Part shown: piece by piece, positions 33,850 to 42,469 of the stretch
How the letters are laid out: every line of letters starts with the position of its first letter
How positions within the stretch are numbered: position 1 is the stretch's first letter
NCBI GenBank assembly: GCA_016929295.1
Contig: JAFGJB010000193.1
Coordinates: 1 to 56,268 of the forward strand
Origin: Candidatus Zhuqueibacterota bacterium
Lineage (GTDB): Bacteria > Zhuqueibacterota > Zhuqueibacteria > Residuimicrobiales > Krinioviventaceae
Reading direction: 5' to 3'
Length of the DNA stretch: 56,268 bases
The notes under the pieces: generated by a model
The model's input: only the letters and a program-made list of their open reading frames with translations
Told to the model about the DNA's origin: nothing
Databases searched by the model: none
Translations under genes and position numbers: made by a program

Positions 33850-35514
33850 TCACATGGCCTCCAGCTTCTCCTCCAGGGTGAAGATGGGCTTGATATCCAC
33901 TGGCACATCCTTGAGCTGATCAATATAGTTCTCCATAACCGGCGTTAACGTGCGATAGGTGTTGATGAGAGCGGCTGATCCATCATAGTCGCCACGAGCC
34001 TGCAGCATGAGCACGCTCCTCGCCAGATCACCGATGGCCGGCCAGAATTTATCCACGTCATAGTTCAGCTTGCCATCGGCATCGACGTAGAACGCGCCGT
34101 TTTCCATGAGATAATTAAACTGAATGGCGACGCCGGCCCCGTGCGCCTCATCGATGCCGAAACGAATGGAACGGAACATACCGCCGAGGTAGCTGGCATA
34201 CATCGATTCTTCCAGTTGTTGCGGAAAGACGCCCTTGTCGATGAGAAACTTGAGATTCCAGATGCCAAGGATGTCGGCTTTACACTCTTCCATGATCGAG
34301 TAGAGCTCCTTCAGCTCATCCCGCACGGACGTCGCTCTGCCGTTCGCCAGGGTGATGTTGCCGGGTCCCAGACCATGACTCACCTCGTGCATCAACACGT
34401 GGTTGAAATAGGCCTCAAACGAGACGCGCTGCAGCGGCTCTTCTGCCAGGATGGTGTTGACGATGGGAATCCAGCATTTGTCAAATTTGGCGCGGGCGAT
34501 ATTTTTCAGCATGACCTTTTTCGAGCCCTTGGCCTCGCGAACGCGTTCGTCATTCGGCAGATTGAAGGCGGTCGTCTGGATGCCCGCTTTGGTGTCGCCG
34601 GCGGCAAACAGCTCGTTCACCACCTTGATGGGTGAGGAAGCGCCGCGGTTATAGTTTTTATAGCTGTCAGCGATGGGCAGGTTGGCCTCCATCTCGTTGA
34701 GATAATGCGCCACGGTCTCCAGTTTGGCGCTCTCCTCGTGGTCCACGCGACACAAAAAAGCTTCATAGGCGGCTTTGTAATTGAACATCTCGTCTTCATA
34801 TACCTCATAGGGTGCGATGACGATTTCGAGGTCGCCGGCAAGATCCATCCACGCCATGTCGCTGGCAAAATAGTCATCTGTCAGAAAGGCCTGACTGCGT
34901 AGATTCAAAAAAGTCGCCAGCGTCGGATCGTCCGTCAGTTGCGCCGCCTCTTTGAGCAGGGCGGCGACCTGATCAACCTGGCTTTGGTAGGCGATGTGAT
35001 AGGGGACGGCGACAAGATCGCCCTCTTGCCGTCGGATCACGGTGAATTCGCTCTTAAATTCCATGCTCTTTTCCGGATGGGCTATCAGGTAGGACTCGAA
35101 CTCTTCTCTGCTCATATCGACCGGATAAAAGCCGGCGCCGCGCGGCTTTTCTTCGAGATCCAGAAACGGTTCATTTTCGACCAGTCGGTTCCATTTGCCA
35201 AACATGATATCAAAAAGCGCCAGATGATCGGGCAGCTTTGCTTGGTGTAGCTCCTGGCGGATGCGCGGATTGTCGGCATCCACTTGCAGTAAAAAGAGTT
35301 CGTCAATGATCTTTGCCGCGTCGTGCAGTTTGGCGAGGGCTTTGAGGTCGCCCGCGGACAGGCCACCCACGTCTGTTTGCAGTTCAACGTCCGCCAGCTT
35401 GGCCAGTTGTGCGCGAACGTGCTCGGTCGGCGCTTTATCCACAAAGGGATCGGCTGCACAGCCAATCATCAATACTCCTGTCATAACAACGACTCCATAA
35501 AAAAGAGAACGCAT
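33850..35514 (-). CDS. M49-like zinc metallopeptidase lipoprotein
   Basis: A 554-residue protein with lipoprotein signal (MRSLFYGVVVMTGVLMIGC). The zinc site is HEVSH at 376-380 followed by GLGPG, and EECKAD at 409-414 provides the third ligand. This pairing is that of the dipeptidyl-peptidase III (M49) superfamily. Classic DPP III has an HExxGH site with one residue more, whereas this branch has HExxH. It likely removes short peptides from the N-terminus of substrates on the periplasmic or outer face. AAGGAG lies six bases before the ATG and a good promoter lies at 35554-35582. The next gene encodes exported PepF, a plausible partner in peptide degradation. Confidence 0.75.
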   Translation of the reverse strand: MRSLFYGVVVMTGVLMIGCAADPFVDKAPTEHVRAQLAKLADVELQTDVGGLSAGDLKALAKLHDAAKIIDELFLLQVDADNPRIRQELHQAKLPDHLALFDIMFGKWNRLVENEPFLDLEEKPRGAGFYPVDMSREEFESYLIAHPEKSMEFKSEFTVIRRQEGDLVAVPYHIAYQSQVDQVAALLKEAAQLTDDPTLATFLNLRSQAFLTDDYFASDMAWMDLAGDLEIVIAPYEVYEDEMFNYKAAYEAFLCRVDHEESAKLETVAHYLNEMEANLPIADSYKNYNRGASSPIKVVNELFAAGDTKAGIQTTAFNLPNDERVREAKGSKKVMLKNIARAKFDKCWIPIVNTILAEEPLQRVSFEAYFNHVLMHEVSHGLGPGNITLANGRATSVRDELKELYSIMEECKADILGIWNLKFLIDKGVFPQQLEESMYASYLGGMFRSIRFGIDEAHGAGVAIQFNYLMENGAFYVDADGKLNYDVDKFWPAIGDLARSVLMLQARGDYDGSAALINTYRTLTPVMENYIDQLKDVPVDIKPIFTLEEKLEAM

Positions 35515-35553
35515 GATATCTCCTTTCTTTTGCCCGCAAATTAAAAATCATTG

Positions 35554-35582
35554 AATTTAAGATTGTTTCGGGGAAATGTCAA
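35554..35582 (-). promoter_or_regulatory. Promoter of the M49-like peptidase gene
   Basis: On the minus strand a perfect TTGACA (35582-35577) and TAAATT (35559-35554) are spaced by 17 bases, about 40 bases before the ATG at 35514. Confidence 0.55.
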
Positions 35583-35610
35583 CTTTTTTGTCGGCTGTAG
35601 CGGGAGGAAT

Positions 35611-35644
35611 GATGAGCTGTGAAACGCCGGGCATTCAGCTCATC
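35611..35644. terminator. Hairpin between receptor and peptidase genes
   Basis: GATGAGCTG at 35611-35619 pairs with CAGCTCATC at 35636-35644 around a 16-base loop, 35 bases after the receptor's stop. There is no U-tract, so it may be a weak or Rho-assisted end, or a stabilising stem of the transcript. Confidence 0.35.
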
Positions 35645-35679
35645 GAACAGATCGTCTTTATCGCTTCATTTGCTATCTA

Positions 35680-37827
35680 CTAAAACCTGGATGACAAGGT
35701 CAGCACAAAATGGCGTATCGGCATCAGCGTCCGTTCCATTTGGGTGTGGTTGTGGTTGAACACATTGTTTACGCTCAGAGTCACGGATGAAGATCCGATG
35801 CGGTAGACCGCGCGCAGATTGATCAATTTTTGATCCACCCGATCATCGAAGGGATAGACTTTGACGGCATCGAAGCGGGAAATATAGCGCATGTCGGCGC
35901 CGCATTCGAACGCTCCGAGGGAATAGGTGACGCCGCCGGTGAACAGATGCCGCGGGCGATAGGCCAGCGTCACATCGAGGTCCATATCCTGCGGATCCAT
36001 CCACGTATAGCCGAGATCAAAGCTCAAATTGGTGAACGGCATCATCTTGACGGTCGTTTCCACACCGGTTATGCGCGCGCGGGTGATGTTGATGAATTGC
36101 ACGACCTGGTTTTCATTGGGTTCAGGCTCGATGAGATCCCAATAGTCGTTCATGAAACCGGCAATATCTATATAGAACAAGGAGCTCGGCGTAAAGTTGA
36201 TGCCAATCTCTTGCGACCAGGACGTTTCGGATTTCAGCTCGGGATTGGGGATGATGCGCAATCCGGAATAGATCGAGTCAGCAAATCGTTCCGACATGCT
36301 GGGAGCGCGAAAGCCGCGTCCCGATGAGGCGCGGACTCGAAATTTGCTGTGCGCATGCCATATCAGGCCGATTTTCGGATTGAATTCCGAATCGATGAAG
36401 CCGATATCAACCCAGGCATAATCGTAGCGCATGCCGAGCGTCAGGTTCACATTGGTGATGAGCGCGCGCTCGTTTTGCACATAGGCGCCGACGACATACT
36501 GATCATGTGTTCCGACGAGATCGGAAATGACCTTGTCCCACGAGCCTTCCGCACCAAAGATCAGTGAATTATTCGCTGAAATCTGCCAGTCACCTTGTAT
36601 TTCCACTCCCGGCTTTTGCGCTTCCGAAGCCGAGATGTTGTCGTGGAACCAGTTTTTCCAATAGTTATAGAAATAGGAAACGCGCGTCTGCAATCCCAGA
36701 TTTTTCCTCAGCACCCAGTTGTGAAACAGGTTGATGCCGAATTTATTTGAATGAACATAATCGCCGAGCGCTTCCGGCGCCACCTGCAGCGCCTGCCGCT
36801 GGCTGCGCCACATGAGCCCTGTCTGACGATCGCCGCCCTCCCAGTTGGTCGACAACGTCAGATTATGCGTCCCGGTTGGCTTGTAATTCCATTTGAATGA
36901 AACATTATGGCGAAGCTGTTCTGTATTCTCTCTGTATCCCATAGACTGATGTCGGCCGACGGCGGCGAGAATCTCGGATTTCTGGCCGATCTTGCGCGTG
37001 TGATCAATGTCAATGTCATTAAAGTGCCGCAGCTCGTCGGACCATTTCCACTCCGGATGCGCCGGTTCATCGTAGGCGCCGGTGGACAGACGCAGGTTGG
37101 TGACCGGCCGGGCAACGGCTTTTTTGGTGATGATGTTGATGACGCCGCCGAGAGCGCTCGAGCCGTAGAGAGCGGAGCCGGCGCCTTTGATGATTTCAAC
37201 GCGCTCAATCTGGGCGGCGGGGATCATGTCCCATTTGATATCACCGCTGTCGCCTGGCATGACCGGCACGCCATCGATGAGAAAGAGCACGCGACTGCCG
37301 GCGCCATAGCTGAATCCCGACGATCCACGAATATTCACCTGATTGCCGACAAAATTGACGCCGGATGCCTGCTGCAAAAACTGGTCGATATAGACCTGAT
37401 TTTTTTGCTCGATTTCGCGACTCGTCATCACGCCCACGCTATTGGGCGTGTCCTGAATGCTCTGGCGACGCTTGTTCGCCGTCACCATCACTTCCGGCGT
37501 CTCCAGAATGGTCTCTTCGAGGGCGATCTTTATAGCCGCCACCTGCTCTGCCTCGATGCGGGCAGTGACCTCGGCGCGCTTGTAGCCGATCATGGTGATC
37601 AGGATGTTATGCGTACCGGTCGGCACGCGCTCGATCGAGAAGCGGCCATCAGCGTCGGTGGCGGCGCCAAGCACAGTGCCACTCACAGTTACATTGACGC
37701 CGGGCAGCGCCTCGCCGGTGGCATTGTCCGTCACCTCTCCCTGTAGAGTGCCCGTTGATTGCGCCAGGACGGTTTTGCTAAAACAGAACAGGAGAACTGT
37801 CAACAGTGCGACATGTGTTTTTTTCAT
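35680..37827 (-). CDS. TonB-dependent receptor with carboxypeptidase-like N-terminal domain
   Basis: A 715-residue outer-membrane receptor. Order of parts: signal peptide (ALLTVLLFCFSKTVLAQ); carboxypeptidase-regulatory-like domain (LQGEVTDNATGEALPGVNVT to about 110); plug domain with VNIRGSSGFSYGAGSRVLFL and VEIIKGAGSALYGSSALGGV; then a 22-strand-type barrel ending in aromatic F (LTLSSRF), the BamA recognition end. The TonB box cannot be placed with certainty (PEVMVTANKRR is a candidate). The barrel most resembles BtuB/FepA-type receptors in length; the ligand is unknown. It begins 12 bases after a duplicated-domain lipoprotein gene, suggesting a receptor/lipoprotein pair. Confidence 0.9.
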   Translation of the reverse strand: MKKTHVALLTVLLFCFSKTVLAQSTGTLQGEVTDNATGEALPGVNVTVSGTVLGAATDADGRFSIERVPTGTHNILITMIGYKRAEVTARIEAEQVAAIKIALEETILETPEVMVTANKRRQSIQDTPNSVGVMTSREIEQKNQVYIDQFLQQASGVNFVGNQVNIRGSSGFSYGAGSRVLFLIDGVPVMPGDSGDIKWDMIPAAQIERVEIIKGAGSALYGSSALGGVINIITKKAVARPVTNLRLSTGAYDEPAHPEWKWSDELRHFNDIDIDHTRKIGQKSEILAAVGRHQSMGYRENTEQLRHNVSFKWNYKPTGTHNLTLSTNWEGGDRQTGLMWRSQRQALQVAPEALGDYVHSNKFGINLFHNWVLRKNLGLQTRVSYFYNYWKNWFHDNISASEAQKPGVEIQGDWQISANNSLIFGAEGSWDKVISDLVGTHDQYVVGAYVQNERALITNVNLTLGMRYDYAWVDIGFIDSEFNPKIGLIWHAHSKFRVRASSGRGFRAPSMSERFADSIYSGLRIIPNPELKSETSWSQEIGINFTPSSLFYIDIAGFMNDYWDLIEPEPNENQVVQFINITRARITGVETTVKMMPFTNLSFDLGYTWMDPQDMDLDVTLAYRPRHLFTGGVTYSLGAFECGADMRYISRFDAVKVYPFDDRVDQKLINLRAVYRIGSSSVTLSVNNVFNHNHTQMERTLMPIRHFVLTLSSRF

Positions 37828-37839
37828 AATATCACTTTC

Positions 37840-38649
37840 TTACGGCAGAGTGGCGGCTGCAAAATCAAGGATGAGATTAATATTGGCGACCCGACTGGTA
37901 TCCGTGGCTACAATCACCGAGCCCGGCAAGAAATCAGTTGGTTTCTTTTTATAAATACCCTTGATGCTGTCAAAGCCAATCGGTTTGTCTTTTTCTGTCA
38001 CCAGCGCCCCGATGAGACGATAGGTGCCAGGTTGCACCGACAACCTGTAGGAGGTCGTGTCAAAACCGCATTCGATGGGAGCGCCAAAGGTGATGTCCAA
38101 CAGGCTTGTCGGCAGAATTGTTTTGGAGGCGATCATGAGAACCGACTGTGCGCCTTCCGGCCAGTCGCCATTTACAGTCAATTGTCCTTCGATGGCGCTG
38201 TCGACCCGACGCCGGGCCAGAGATAAATCGGCAACGATATCGATGGAATCGACCACCGTATTTCTGTCCGGTATGGTGACACGGCCAGGAGAAAAATGAT
38301 CATCGGTCGGAAAATAAATGCCGATGATGTTCGTCACGTCCCATGGCTGTTCTTTTTCTTTCCAGACAACACCGACAGCCGCGTAGCTGTTCGGATTTGT
38401 CCACAGGGTGTAGTGTGTTGAATCGACAAATGTGGCGAGCGGCTCACTCATGATGATCTCTTCGAGTGAGGTGGGCGGAAAGATGGTCGCCGCAACGACC
38501 ATCACCTGGTCGGTTTCCTCCGGCCATTCATGCTGAAAGTAAATAGTGCCCGCCAATCCGCTGTGCGTCGGTTCGAGGCCGGTGTCGACGGTGCAGGATG
38601 AAAAAAGGAGCAGGGCAGACAGTGCAAAGCAGAGCCGTTTCACATACAT
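37840..38649 (-). CDS. Lipoprotein with two tandem copies of one domain
   Basis: A 269-residue lipoprotein; the signal ends in LLLFSSC with cysteine 19. Residues 32-140 and 152-265 are copies of the same beta-rich domain. Compare EWPEETDQVMVVAATIFPPT with DWPEGAQSVLMIASKTILPT, and later NIIGIYF...FSPGRVTI with SIKGIYK...FLPGSVIV. I do not recognise the family. It is immediately upstream of the TonB-dependent receptor, so it may help present ligand at the surface. AAGGA lies seven bases before the ATG. Confidence 0.7.
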   Translation of the reverse strand: MYVKRLCFALSALLLFSSCTVDTGLEPTHSGLAGTIYFQHEWPEETDQVMVVAATIFPPTSLEEIIMSEPLATFVDSTHYTLWTNPNSYAAVGVVWKEKEQPWDVTNIIGIYFPTDDHFSPGRVTIPDRNTVVDSIDIVADLSLARRRVDSAIEGQLTVNGDWPEGAQSVLMIASKTILPTSLLDITFGAPIECGFDTTSYRLSVQPGTYRLIGALVTEKDKPIGFDSIKGIYKKKPTDFLPGSVIVATDTSRVANINLILDFAAATLP

Positions 38650-38677
38650 GAATTATCCTTCATATTCAACATAAAAA

Positions 38678-38709
38678 AAGCCTCGCACCGAATGGGCGGG
38701 ACGAGGCTT
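38678..38709 (-). terminator. Intrinsic terminator of the FadL-type gene
   Basis: AAGCCTCG (38678-38685) and CGAGGCTT (38702-38709) form an 8-base stem with a 16-base loop. On the minus strand it is followed by a run of T (seven in all), sixty bases after the stop of the FadL-type gene and before the lipoprotein gene. Confidence 0.75.
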
Positions 38710-38768
38710 GCAGCTTTCGCAATGATCGTGTTCCTTAAAATCGCTGGAGCAGAATCATCATTCTCGAT

Positions 38769-40316
38769 TTAAAAATTATAATCGAGGCCGATCATGAGAT
38801 TATTGACATTCATCGTATAAGTACCGGCCATATTGCCGGCAATGGCATCGGTATAACTCCAGGCGGTGATCGTCCTGTCGGCGATGAAGATTTTCTCATA
38901 ATTGAGGGACACGGCGACAGGACCGAGCGGTATGGCCAGGCCGAGATTCACTTTGGTTCTCAGATTGGTGTCCGGGATGCTGAGAGACATGGTTTCGTCG
39001 ACCGCCGCGCGGGTTTCGGTGCTGACGCCACCGCGCAATTTGGCGATGCCGACACCGTATTCAAAACCGAAGCCAATGAGAAAAGTATCTTTCCAGTTCT
39101 CCACCAGTTCGGATGTCACCGCTCCGGCGCTATTCAGAATCGGGATGACGTCCCAGGCGGACCACTGTGTATAGGTGAAATCGACGGCGAGCAACAGCTT
39201 TTCGAACCCGGAATAGCTCACACCAATGCCCAATTTCATCGGTAGCGGCACCTTGGCTTTGGCATCGTCGATGTCAGTACGGGTCACCACTTGGCCGGAA
39301 TAAAAGTTAGACAGGACGAGGTATTGCTCGGAGTTGATGACGTTATAGTTAAGCAGTGAATCAGCCGCTGCTCGCGAGAGAGCGTCATAGGGTGGCGCAT
39401 CCGCGAAATAGGTGGTCTCTTTATATGAGCCCGCCAGATCAAGCTCGGAATAGTACTGCAGCGAGGCCCCGACGCTGAGATTCTCCGTCGGTTTGAACAT
39501 GATGCCAAAATTGGCGCCATAGCCGTTGCCCGAAGCTGTCATTTGAACATCGTTGATGAGGTGATCAAATGGCGGTTGGCGCATCATGTTCAACATGGAT
39601 AGAGCGCCTCCTTCGGAGACCGATGCAATTAACTGATAAAGTTGCTGATTATATAAATAGGGATTTTGTAAATACGCCGGCTGGCGGATGGAGATATCCG
39701 CCATCACATAGCTGACCCCCACGCCTACGGATAGCTTTTGATTGATCTTGTATGATAGGGTGGGGTGGATGTCGATGAGCTGCATATCGCTTTCATATTC
39801 ATATTTGGGATAGGCCGGGTTGTATTCATCGTCGATGATGCCCGGGACTCGTCCCAGATTGTTTTTTGCCGTTTGCAGCAAATCCCATTTTGCACCGAGA
39901 CCAAAGGGCGCCCATACGCCGACGCCGAAGGCCAGATTGCCGAAATTATAGGTGATGCCGCCGGACGGCACAACAAAATTTTGTGGCTCGGCAGCACGGT
40001 CCACCGGGTAGGCGGCGCTGAACAGTTTGGAAGCATTGCCGCCAGTGATGTTATAATAGTGGCTGTTTCCGACTTGAAATGTGGCGCGGGGCATAATAAA
40101 ATCGACGCTCAGCCCGGCTCCGAGACCTTTGGTGTATGCCAGGCCGGCGGGATTCCAGTACATGGCGCTCCAGTCATCTGCGACGGCTCGGTAGCTGCCG
40201 CTCATGGCTGTGGCGCGCGCACCGACGCCTGTCAAATCGACGCCTGCGGCGAAAATAGTTGTTGTGGCCAGAAGAATGAGACAGTGGGCTGTTAGTAGTG
40301 AACTCGCTCTTTTCAT
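38769..40316 (-). CDS. OmpP1/FadL-family outer-membrane transporter
   Basis: A 515-residue barrel protein with signal peptide (LLTAHCLILLATTTIFAAG). The mature start VDLTGVGARATAMSGSYRAV followed by DDWSAMYWNPAGL is the N-terminal hatch signature of FadL/TodX transporters, which pass long-chain fatty acids or hydrophobic compounds across the outer membrane. Barrel strands with alternating hydrophobics fill the rest, ending NLMIGLDYNF with terminal F. GGAGG lies four bases before the ATG. A near-consensus promoter lies at 40398-40426, and the divergent neighbour is a TetR regulator, which suggests fatty-acid-responsive control. Confidence 0.88.
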   Translation of the reverse strand: MKRASSLLTAHCLILLATTTIFAAGVDLTGVGARATAMSGSYRAVADDWSAMYWNPAGLAYTKGLGAGLSVDFIMPRATFQVGNSHYYNITGGNASKLFSAAYPVDRAAEPQNFVVPSGGITYNFGNLAFGVGVWAPFGLGAKWDLLQTAKNNLGRVPGIIDDEYNPAYPKYEYESDMQLIDIHPTLSYKINQKLSVGVGVSYVMADISIRQPAYLQNPYLYNQQLYQLIASVSEGGALSMLNMMRQPPFDHLINDVQMTASGNGYGANFGIMFKPTENLSVGASLQYYSELDLAGSYKETTYFADAPPYDALSRAAADSLLNYNVINSEQYLVLSNFYSGQVVTRTDIDDAKAKVPLPMKLGIGVSYSGFEKLLLAVDFTYTQWSAWDVIPILNSAGAVTSELVENWKDTFLIGFGFEYGVGIAKLRGGVSTETRAAVDETMSLSIPDTNLRTKVNLGLAIPLGPVAVSLNYEKIFIADRTITAWSYTDAIAGNMAGTYTMNVNNLMIGLDYNF

Positions 40317-40397
40317 TTTACCTCCGCTGACAATTCATATGCGATTTGCCCATTTAATTCAGAAACGCGAGGATGCTTGCAGGTACATAGTGCCGTA

Positions 40398-40426
40398 ATT
40401 CTACAAAAAAAATAGACGATTGTCAA
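40398..40426 (-). promoter_or_regulatory. Promoter of the FadL-type gene
   Basis: On the minus strand TTGACA (40426-40421) and TAGAAT (40403-40398) are spaced by 17 bases, eleven of twelve consensus positions. Transcription should start near 40391, about 75 bases before the ATG at 40316. Confidence 0.7.
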
Positions 40427-40439
40427 CACTATTTTTCTA

Positions 40440-40464
40440 TTCAGTAAGTGTAAATTTTACTAAA
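40440..40464. promoter_or_regulatory. Candidate TetR operator between fadL-like and tetR genes
   Basis: TTCAGTAA at 40440-40447 and TTACTAAA at 40457-40464 are inverted with one mismatch and a 9-base spacer. The dyad lies 13 bases upstream of the FadL-gene -35 and 104 bases before the regulator's start. It is the only extended dyad in the divergent gap, so it is the natural binding site candidate. Confidence 0.4.
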
Positions 40465-40567
40465 GTTTTTGTAAATGTTTTTAAAATACTTGCTTTTATT
40501 TAATGAATTTAATATCATTGTGAACCGTATTCAAGATCACTGATCAGACAGATGGAAGGCTTGCATT

Positions 40568-41146
40568 ATGGACGCAACGAAGAGAGAACGACTGCTCAAA
40601 GCAGCCATAAAGATGTTCGCCCGCGATGGTTTTTTCAAAGCCAAAGTCGAAGAGATAGCCAAGTTGGCAGGTGTTGCCACCGGCACGACCTATCTCTACT
40701 TCAAAAACAAGGACGATTTGTTGATTTCCATCTTTGAAGAAGAAATGACGCCGCTCATAGAGTCCATGAAAGCAGAGCTGGCGAAACAGACATCGCCGCA
40801 GGAAAAAATAGTGACGTTCATCAAGCGACATTGCCAGGTTGTTGAAAAGAATCCCGATCTGGCGCTGTTGTTGGAAGTCGAATTGCGGCAGAGTAATAAA
40901 TTCCTGCACGAATACCAGGGGACGACGTTCAAGGAATATCTGGATCTTCTGGGCAATGCTTTTGCTGAAGGCCAAAAAGCGGGACTCTTTTATCAAGGAG
41001 TGCATCCCAGCATTTTTAAACAGCTCGTCTTTGGCGCGGTCGACCAAATATCGACCAACTGGACGTTGTCAAAGACCAAAAATTTAAAGCTATCCGATGC
41101 TGCGGAGCAAATCAGCTACGTTGTGCTGCAGGGAGTAAAAAAATAA
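40568..41146 (+). CDS. TetR-family transcriptional regulator, FadR-like
   Basis: A 192-residue repressor. Residues 5-50 are the TetR helix-turn-helix: RERLLKAAIKMFARDGFFKA, then VEEIAKLAGVATGTTYLYFKNKDDLL, where the recognition helix is TGTTYLYF. The C-terminal ligand domain resembles acyl-CoA-responsive FadR (YsiA) regulators of Bacillus and Thermus, e.g. EKIVTFIKRHCQVVEKNPDL. Divergence from a FadL-type channel supports a fatty-acid effector, but this is inference. GGAAGG lies eight bases before the ATG; a strong terminator follows. Confidence 0.85.
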   Translation: MDATKRERLLKAAIKMFARDGFFKAKVEEIAKLAGVATGTTYLYFKNKDDLLISIFEEEMTPLIESMKAELAKQTSPQEKIVTFIKRHCQVVEKNPDLALLLEVELRQSNKFLHEYQGTTFKEYLDLLGNAFAEGQKAGLFYQGVHPSIFKQLVFGAVDQISTNWTLSKTKNLKLSDAAEQISYVVLQGVKK

Positions 41147-41187
41147 TCCCGGCTTTTTGCTACGTTGTATTATCGACAATCGTACGT

Positions 41188-41219
41188 AATCCGACTCAAC
41201 ACTGGGTCGGATTTTTTAT
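41188..41219 (+). terminator. Intrinsic terminator of the tetR gene
   Basis: AATCCGAC (41188-41195) pairs with GTCGGATT (41206-41213), an 8-base stem with a 10-base loop, followed by TTTTTATTTT. It lies 42 bases after the tetR stop and before thiI. Confidence 0.85.
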
Positions 41220-41249
41220 TTTGCAGCATCGCGATGAGAAAGGCTTAAA

Positions 41250-42446
41250 ATGTCCGCGCAACGCGTCATCATCATCCATCACAGTGAAATCGCCCTGAAA
41301 AAAGGCAATCGATCTTTCTTTGAGAGTCGCTTGTGCGCCAATATAAAAAGATCGCTTGCGGATTTCGATGACATCGCCGTTCAAGTCGATTATGGACGCT
41401 TTCTCCTTTTCATTCCGGACAGCTGCGATGTGGAGCGCCTCATCGATCGACTCAGGCACGTCATCGGCATCGCCTCCATTCGTAATGCCGTCAAGGGCGA
41501 TCCCGATCCCGATATCCTGAAGGAGCAGGTGTTCGAATTTGTCAAAGGAAAAGAGTTCGGCTCCTTTCGCGTCGATACCCATCGTGTGGACAAGCACTAT
41601 CCGTACACCTCGGTGCAGGTGAACGAAATTGTTGGCGCGCGCATCCGGTCGGCCACCGGCGCTGCAGTCGATTTGACCAATGCAGATCTCGTCATAAAAA
41701 TCGATATTTTCAACAAATGCGTCTACTTTGCTGTGGCGACGTTTGCCGGCGAAAGAGGCTTGCCGGTGGGATCGACGGGCAAGGTTGTCAGCTTGCTCTC
41801 TTCCGGCATTGACTCACCGGTTTCTTCCTTTCTCATGATGAAGCGCGGTTGCCAAATCACCTATGTTCACTTTCACAGCTTTCCATTCACCGAGAAATCA
41901 TCCTACTACAACGCTTTGGAACTCGTCAAAATTCTGAGCGTCTATCAAAACAGCTGCAAAATCTACTTTGTGCCGCTCGCCGATATGCAAAAAGAGATCA
42001 TCCTGACCGCGCCCGCCAAACTGCGCGTTGTGATGTATCGGCGCATGATGTTTCGCCTGGCGGATTCGATTGCCCAGCTCGAGGGAGCGCGCGCCATCGT
42101 CACCGGCGACAGCCTGGGCCAGGTGGCATCGCAGACCCTGGAAAATATCGCTGCCATTTCCGAAGCGGTGCGTTTGCCCATTTTACGCCCGTTGATTGGT
42201 CTGGAAAAAGAGGATATCATCGAAATCGCCCGGCGCATCGGCACGTTTGCTGTCTCGACCGAGCCCTATGAGGATTGCTGCAGTTATCTGGTGCCGTTGA
42301 GACCCGAGACAAAGGCCAAACTGTCAGAGGTGCACGCGGCTGAAGAAAAAATGCAAAAATGGCCAGAGTTGCTCGCCGAGGCGCTGGCGAACGCCAAAGT
42401 GGAAAAGATTCGTTTTCCACCATCCGGCACTTGGGATGCCATTTGA
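41250..42446 (+). CDS. thiI: tRNA 4-thiouridine synthase ThiI
   Basis: A 398-residue enzyme that transfers sulfur to uridine 8 of tRNA and in many bacteria to ThiS for thiamine synthesis. It has a ferredoxin-like/THUMP N-terminal region (to about 165) and a PP-loop ATP pyrophosphatase domain with SSGIDSPV at 184-191. Later ITGDSLGQVASQTLENI-like sequence (VTGDSLGQVASQTLENI) is a ThiI signature. The C-terminal rhodanese domain of the E. coli enzyme is absent, as in many bacteria, so a separate sulfur carrier is needed. AAAGG lies six bases before the ATG. It converges with the zinc-ribbon gene across a 23-base gap. Confidence 0.95.
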   Translation: MSAQRVIIIHHSEIALKKGNRSFFESRLCANIKRSLADFDDIAVQVDYGRFLLFIPDSCDVERLIDRLRHVIGIASIRNAVKGDPDPDILKEQVFEFVKGKEFGSFRVDTHRVDKHYPYTSVQVNEIVGARIRSATGAAVDLTNADLVIKIDIFNKCVYFAVATFAGERGLPVGSTGKVVSLLSSGIDSPVSSFLMMKRGCQITYVHFHSFPFTEKSSYYNALELVKILSVYQNSCKIYFVPLADMQKEIILTAPAKLRVVMYRRMMFRLADSIAQLEGARAIVTGDSLGQVASQTLENIAAISEAVRLPILRPLIGLEKEDIIEIARRIGTFAVSTEPYEDCCSYLVPLRPETKAKLSEVHAAEEKMQKWPELLAEALANAKVEKIRFPPSGTWDAI

Positions 42447-42469
42447 GTGAAAAATGCTGGAATATCTTT

